NCBI RefSeq assembly: GCF_027409185.1
Contig: NC_084462.1
Span: forward strand, 27,813,577-27,877,576
DNA: 64,000 nt
Source: Cynocephalus volans
Taxonomy: Eukaryota; Chordata; Mammalia; Dermoptera; Cynocephalidae
Direction: 5' to 3'
Shown here: positions 57,781-64,000 of the stretch, one piece after another
Position numbering within the stretch: position 1 is the stretch's first letter
Layout of the letters: the number at the start of each line of letters is the position of its first letter
Translations under genes and position numbers: made by a program
The notes under the pieces: generated by a model
What the model was told of the DNA's origin: nothing
Databases searched by the model: none
What the model saw: only the letters and a program-made list of their open reading frames with translations

Positions 57781-60700
57781 TGGCACCCTGGCCCTCCCAG
57801 GGACATTGCCTGTCCATGCCAGTACAGTACCCACTGGGGCTGGTGCGGGAGGCTCTCAGGACCCCAGCCCCCTTGCTCCCTCTCCTAGACCTGCCACCTT
57901 TCCAGGGGCTGCAGGGACCTGGTTCCGAGGCCCTGGGTGAGGGCAGTCAGTCCATCTGTCTCAGGCCTGCGGGAGGAAAACAAGTGAGGGGTGGGGGGGG
58001 GGCTGTGGCAAGGGTGGGGGGAGCTGGCTGGAGGGCGGGCCAGAGCTCCACGCAATCTGTCTGCTATGCAGTCCTGGGCCTGGCCTGTATTTATTTATGC
58101 TGAGCGTGTATTTATATCAGCCCCTTTCTCATTAATAGGGCAGGAAATGGCTGGAATTGTTACATACCTGGCGGCCCAGGGGTCCCACTCGGCCAAGACA
58201 TACAGGGCCCTGGCTGCCCTGCCATGATGGTGAGGGGCCCCCTCCTCAGTCCCCCCATAGGCCCAGGCCTGAGTGTCTGGCCCTTCACCACCCCCCTTCC
58301 ACCCTGCCCGGCTTGCACTGAGCCTCCCTCCCTCCTTATTGTCAGGCCTCTCCCTGTTCCCTAGCTCCTGACCCCATCTGAGCCCAGTAAAGGCAATGGG
58401 GTTAGGGGTTGTCGAGGTGCAGATTGTAGCATGAGAGAGTGCCTGGCAGAGCCCAGGCAGAGCAGTGGGAGTCGGGGAGGGGGGGCGCAGTAAGAGATCC
58501 CCTGATTTGGGGCTGGGATCCTGCTGCCCTGGGGTAGGGATCTGGGCAGAGGAGGAAGTGAGAGAGCCTCCTGAGGATGCTCCCCACCAAGCCTAGCCAC
58601 ATGCAAGCTTGGGCAGATTCGTCCACAAAAGAAGCTCCCCCCTCCCCACCATGAGAGGGTTCTCTGTTTACTACCGCCCCCCCATGCTGCCCCAGGCCCC
58701 ACAGCGGGTGGTGGCTCATCCCTGTCCTGCCTTCCCCCTCACAGCCCTCAGGCCGCTCTCAGGAACAAGCCAGCGCCTCTTCCAGGCCCGGCTCTTGGGC
58801 TCCAACCCCAGGTGGGGCTGCCAGAGCTGAGAGGCGAGGCCCCTTCCCCTGAGCGCTCGCCTGACATAACCTATTAGTGTTTCTCGCCTCAGCTCAGCTC
58901 CCTACCCGGGCCAGACTGTGTGGCCTGCCTCCCTCTCCTGGGCTGCTTCACCAGGACAGGGTCAGAAGGAGCCCAGGGGTAGCTATGCCTGTTCACCCCT
59001 CCCCACGGTGGGGTCCAGGGGCTGTTTCCCACTCAGAGACTTCGCTGGACCTCCTGGCAGCTGCCCTGTGGCAGGCTTGACCTCTGACTTCTGCCTGCTG
59101 CAGCGACCGGCCCTCTTGTCTCAGAGTCCACAGCTGGGGCCACTGTGCAGATGTGGAGCTTAGACGATGGGGGTGGGTGGGGTGCTTTCCCATGGTCCTG
59201 ACCTTTGCCCTCACCCTTGACCTCTCAGCTGTACCTCTTGGGGGGGGGAGGGAGCAGCTGACCTTGGGCAGCTCCTGATACTGAGGAGGGGGCTGCTGGG
59301 AGACCTCGGTCCTCTATGTGGGTGGCCCTGTGGCTGGTGGGAGGGGGCCGAGCCTTCCCCAGATGCCATGTCAAGCCCCCGCTCGGGGGTGGGGTGCCTC
59401 TCCCTCTTTCCCCTCCTTGCCCTCTGTGACCACCTCGGTTTGGCCGCTGGGTTCCCAGGATTGGACTCCACCTAGCTAGGTGGAGCCAGAGGAGGTTGTG
59501 GGATGAGGCCCTTGGGTCCAGACTACATCCTCTGAGATCCTCTGGGCAGGACTGTGTCCCCTGACCCTACCTCGAAGGGCAAAACGGTGCTTCCCACTGC
59601 TCAGCAGGGCTGTCCAGGTCACTTAGTCATGTGTGTCTGAGGGAGGGTGGGGAGAGCCCCAAGGTCCCCATCCTGAAGCTGCCTGTGGTTTGAGGGACTC
59701 CAGACCCTCTACTCCCATTGGGGTCCTGCTTGTCCCTGGCTTGTGTAACCCTGGGTATGCCCCTAGGCTCTGTCCCTGATCCTCTGATAAGGGTCCCTTT
59801 GGGCTGCCAACTTCTGAGTCTGAGTTTTTGTGAACCTTGAACCCCTCTTGGCTCAGGGGCTGGTGGGTTGAGATTGGGGGTGCTGGGGTGGGTATGAGTG
59901 GGGAGGTCCCCTGGCCCAGTCTCGGCCTGGGTGCTGTAGCTGGGCCCTGCAGGCACTCCTGCTCACATGGCGCACATCTGGAGCTGTGTTCCACCCCCAC
60001 CCCAGGCCCGCATCTGGAGGCCAAAGCTGGCTAGCCTGCTAAACACAGTGCATCTGGGCCCAAAGAGCCTGTTCCCAGGTTAACGCAGCCCATCTGGGCC
60101 CCTGGCTGCAGCTCCACCCCGTCGTCTCTGAGGCGGCAGAATGCTGGCTGCACATCTGGAAGGCCCCATGCCCAGCGGGGTCTGCAGTCAGGGGTTCCCT
60201 GTCCTGAGGTGGGGGTTCTGTGTGTGGAGGGCTCACCCTTCCCTTCTGGATGGCACAGCTCACAGGACTTCTCCAGGGGACTGCCTTGGAATAGCTTAGT
60301 TTTGACATAATCTGGACACATCTTCTGTGGTGACAGCTGCCACTCTGCACCAACTCACACAGCAGCCTCTTGGCTTTGCTTGAAAGAGCCTCTGGGACCC
60401 CCTGGGGTGCCTGTCCACCCCCTCTTGGGGTGCCTTGGGCACTGCATGGAATCCACTGACTATGGGGGGACTGCTCTGGGTCCCTGTCATGGAGCCTACC
60501 TTACACGACCAGCCTGCTGTCACTTCCCAGGAGCCCTTCCTTCTCCCTGCTTTCCTATCAACACCCGTGTTTGGCAAGATGGGGGCTGGATGTCTCCCCA
60601 GAAGCCCCAGACTCAGAGAAGAGAGCCTGGGAAAGCAGGTCCCCTGAGAGAACCAGGACTGGCATGCAGGAAAAGATCACCTCGGAGGCAAGGGACTGCC

Positions 60701-61465
60701 TGGGCACACACACACACGGGAAGGTGGCTGAACTGGTTCCTCTTCAATGGGGTTATAGGCTCTTCCAACCTCACTAAGGACATGTTACTCTAACAAGTGA
60801 AAACATGTCGGAGTCTTAAGCCACTGCCATTGTGGTAGTGAGCTCTCCATCACAGAGGGATCCAAGCTGGAAGGGCTGCTCTCTGTCAGGAATATGACAG
60901 AGGTTATTCTTGCAAAGAGCCCAAGGCTGTGTTAGACCACGTCCTAGCTCTACACTAAAGCCCTGTAATTCCAAGATTCTAGGATTCTGTGATGCCGTAT
61001 TTGCAGATTGAGCCTCCTATGATAGGAGGTATGAAGAGCCGTGGGGTAGAGGCCAGATTTCTGGCGTGCAGAGTGGGGGCAGGTGGGAGCAAGGAGGGAA
61101 GCAGGGGAGAAGGGTGCTGGGCACTTGGAGAACCGCCGCCAAAGCCTGGGGCTAGGGCCTGTGCCTGCCTGCCCAGACAGCCTCGACTCTGGTGCTGGCC
61201 CAGCCTCGAGGCCTGGGCTGTGTTGTGTGCGCAGCGTCTGATGACTCTGCATCCTGTGGTCAAGCTTTATCGGAGCATCACTGGCCCCCACTGAAAGGAA
61301 TCCTTTATGGCTATAGCCTCCTGCCTGGGGGCCCTGGAGCAGCAGGCAGTTTAAACCACAGAGCTGCATGCCTCCTTCTGTACCTCCTTACCCACGGAAA
61401 ATTTGAGTCAACAGACACGCAGGACAGAGACACAAATACAGAAACAGCGAGGGCTCGCATTTATT
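57781..61465. other. Intergenic unique sequence toward the expected ELN locus
   Basis: GC-rich, gene-free as far as I can see. An AT-rich island with tatttatttatgctgagcg lies at 58085-58140 within GC-rich DNA. No elastin exon is visible. Confidence 0.4.
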
Positions 61466-61671
61466 GCATGATTCACTGGGGGCCAGATACTGGCCATTCT
61501 GAGGGCTGATTTGTGTTAACCCATTCCAGTCTCCCTGGTGAGGACAACTCATTGTCATCATTAACCCACTTCACAGACGGGGAGCCTGAGGCTTACGGTC
61601 CACTTGACTGATGGGTGGCAAGGCTGAGATCCAAACCAGGCAGTCTGGCTCCAAAGTCTGTTTTTCTTTTC

Positions 61672-61975
61672 TTTCTTTTTTTTATTGTTTATGTATATTC
61701 ATGGGGCAAAAGTTGACTGTCACCTCCTGTGCCCAAGATGTGATGATCAGATCAATACTATCAGCATGCCCGTTACCAAAAATTGCAATTATTCCCCAGG
61801 TCCTCCACCTGACCTCTCCCCAACCTCCCTTCCCCTCCCTGCTTCCACCCCCAGCAACCCTAGGTCTGTTCTCTCCCATCTGCAAGTCCAATGCACCACT
61901 GTGGTCTTTCCTTCCTCCCTTCTTTCTCTCTCAGCCCCCACTTATGAGTGAGGACATGCAGTATCAAAACCTGTG
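61672..61975 (-). mobile_element. L1 3' UTR end, antisense
   Basis: Ends (plus strand) with gagtgaggacatgcagtatc, starts after a T-rich tract. It is the same lineage as the copy 0.6 kb to the right. Confidence 0.65.
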
Positions 61976-62571
61976 TTCTTAACTACCACTCCTCCCTGCC
62001 TCTCTGCAAGCTGGGGTGGGGCTGGGGAGACAGAAAGAGCAGAGACAGAGGTGGACATAGCAAGACAGTGGAGGGTCGGCTCCAAGGCTGCAGAGGTGAT
62101 GCTGTGGACCCCGTCTGGGAAGAGGGGTGGAGCCGGCTGAACTACAAGGGCCCATCCTGTCCTGTCTTCCCCACGCCTTCGATGTCCAGGTGTAAAGAGG
62201 CAGTCCCCTGTCTTGTCAAGCCTTCTAAAGTCAAACAGACGAGTTCTGCTGGCCAAGCGTGGAGCTGAGTTCCCCTGGCTGTTCTAGAAGAGGGGGAGTC
62301 TGGGGCTGCTGGGGGCCATAAGGTCAGCCTTGGACCCACTCCTCTGGCCTGGTCTCCTGGGCCAACACCTGACTATGAGATGGGGTGCTTCCAGGGTTGG
62401 GGCTGGGGGTTTCCACTGGCATGTGTGTTGGGGGAGTGGGTGGGGAGGGCTTTCCTCTGTCTGCTTTTGCTGCCATCTGACCTGCCAAGAAGAGAGAGGG
62501 CATTCTGGGGCCTTGGCACCATTGTTGGGCCACTCTGACTGACCTTCCCTGTCCCACAGGTACCTTCTTTT

Positions 62572-62830
62572 AAAAAAATTTTTAATTTAATTTTTTATTA
62601 GTTATGAATATTCATGAGATGCAAAGATGATTGTCACCACTCGTGCCCAAACTATGATGGCCAGATCCATACTGGCAGCATGCCCATTATCACAAATTGC
62701 AGTTAGACCCTGTGTCCCCCACCCAATTATCCCTGACCTCCCTCCCCATCTCCCTTTCCCCCACTCCACTTTGTATCCTGAGGTATGTTCTCTCCCTCTG
62801 CAAGTCCAACGCACCACACCACAGGTACCT
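62572..62830 (-). mobile_element. L1 3' UTR end, antisense
   Basis: Shares phrases such as gtgatgg/ccagatc, catgcccattatca and ctctgcaagtccaa(c/t)gcacca with the copy at 61672. Confidence 0.65.
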
Positions 62831-62959
62831 GCTCACAGCCTCTACTGCCTCCCAGAGCCCCCACCCATCTCTAGCACGAACAGGCCAGTTGCTGTGGTGC
62901 CAGGCACCAGGGAGAGGACTTATGATGTAACATCCCTCTTACTCCCTGCAAGACCCTTG

Positions 62960-63080
62960 GCAGGAAGGTCCCATTATCATTCCCATTTTAAAGATGAGGA
63001 GACTGAGACCCAGAGACAGTTGATGATTTGTTTACACAGCTGATGAGTGGCTGAGCGCGGATTCAAATCCAGGCCTGTCT
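62960..63080 (-). mobile_element. MIR-like fragment
   Basis: The phrases aagatgaggagactgagacc and gattcaaatcc are the usual MIR core in reverse. Confidence 0.6.
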
Positions 63081-64000
63081 GAGCCCCCTCACTGAGCCTC
63101 TAATTCCCCCCAAGAGAGCTGGGAGGAGACCTCCCTCTATTCCCTAAACTCTCGGTGCAGGGGCCGGGCCTCCCAGAGCCTCAGCATGATGCCCCGGCTC
63201 CCCAGTGGGCCTTGGGGACTGGCCCCGGGCCGAGGGAGCAGAGGCAGCAGGCAGCGGGCTGTGCTTGGAGGACAATGGGAGGGAAGAGAACGGAAATCTG
63301 CTCAGAAACCAGTGGGGACGGAGGCCAGGCCAGCAGAGCTTTCCAGACAGGCCGGGCATTGGGGTCTCGGGGGCAGAGGGCAGCAGTGGGGGCCAGGGGA
63401 TGCTTAGGCCACATTTCCTGTGTGTTTGAGGTGCTCTGGCCTGGCCCTGCGGAGGGAGCCTGAGGCAGAAAGGACAGTTATGGTCCTGTCCTGAGGTCCT
63501 GGGGGTTCAGCCTGAGGAGAAAGGGGAGAGTGTCTCGGCAAGGCCTGGATTGACTTGATTCTCCACTGTTGAGTCTGGCGAGGGGAGGAAACTGCTGATT
63601 CAGCCCCCAGGCAGGCTTCTAGCACCAGAAGAAGGTGTGGTGGGCTCAGTGGCCCTGCCTGGGGCTGCACAGAGGCCCTGGCTTTACTTCTACCAGCCTG
63701 GCTCGTCCACAGTCTCCCCAGGTGGCCCTCCTGTGGCCCCTCCTGGCTCCTCCCCTCTACCCCACCCTCGGGTGTTGTCCTTTGACATCCATTACGGTGT
63801 GTAGGTCTCACAAAACACCTGAGTACGGGTGGGGAAGCCCAGGTCAGCCTGAGTCCAGAGTCCTCCTGCTGCGCCTTGTCAAGGTCCCAATGCACATGGC
63901 CACCAGAGTGGCTGGGCCATCTGCTCTGTGTCCATCCTTGATCCCCAGGTCCAGGTCTCTCTGGGCCTCAGTGCTCCAGTCAGTAACCTGGGAGGATGTG
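63081..64000. other. GC-rich unique sequence, no gene recognised
   Basis: Open frames on both strands overlap each other and match nothing known. Confidence 0.4.

Noticed and set aside
55138-64000. Elastin (ELN) exons expected downstream
   Set aside because: No Val-Pro-Gly-Val-Gly or lysine-alanine cross-link coding pattern was seen. ELN is expected further to the right.
1-64000. CRISPR arrays, bacterial operons or phage-like systems
   Set aside because: The DNA is clearly mammalian (introns, L1, MIR, MaLR). The short tandem repeats lack the repeat-spacer pattern.

Overview
The window is nuclear DNA from a placental mammal. About two thirds is interspersed repeats and non-coding sequence. 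It carries three recognisable protein-coding genes in an order and orientation that match the Williams-Beuren syndrome interval (human 7q11.23): CLDN4 (+), METTL27 (-, formerly WBSCR27) and TMEM270 (+, formerly WBSCR28). ELN and CLDN3, the expected outer neighbours, are not seen. The host is not a catarrhine or rodent, because there is no Alu, B1 or B2. Its active SINEs are built from tRNA-Ile-like units, found here as monomers, dimers and one tetramer. This fits what I know of the CYN-type SINEs of colugos (Dermoptera). A horseshoe-bat-like genome is the alternative I cannot exclude, so the species call is an inference.

Layout. 1-30.4 kb is repeat-dense: antisense L1 fragments, tRNA-derived SINEs with clear target-site duplications, MaLR and other ERV LTRs, and two probable processed retrocopies (8220-8469 and 9450-9819). 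It is broken by a GC-rich, CpG-dense block at about 18.6-19.4 kb with no recognisable coding sequence. 30.4-34 kb is mostly unique, with old MIR remnants. CLDN4 follows as a single coding exon (34349-34978) with its 3' UTR to about 35.92 kb. METTL27 lies convergently on the minus strand: five coding exons (37473-41034) plus an inferred untranslated first exon in a CpG-rich, CCAAT-containing promoter near 41.3-41.5 kb. 41.5-52.6 kb is intergenic, with DNA-transposon remnants, L1 pieces and a second orphan CpG-rich block near 49.0-49.35 kb. TMEM270 has three exons (52665-55137). 55.2-64 kb is mostly unique sequence with MIRs and two L1 3' ends.

The three genes have no shared pathway. Claudin-4 is a tight-junction tetraspan protein, METTL27 a predicted class I SAM-dependent methyltransferase, and TMEM270 a poorly characterised membrane protein. 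They sit together by conserved synteny. All three reading frames are intact. I found no sign of a new multi-gene system. The most checkable oddities are an in-frame tandem splice acceptor in METTL27, the TMEM270 stop codon lying inside its only nearby poly(A) hexamer, the tetrameric SINE, the two retrocopies, an ERV element with exact 4-bp duplications, and the two orphan CpG-rich blocks.
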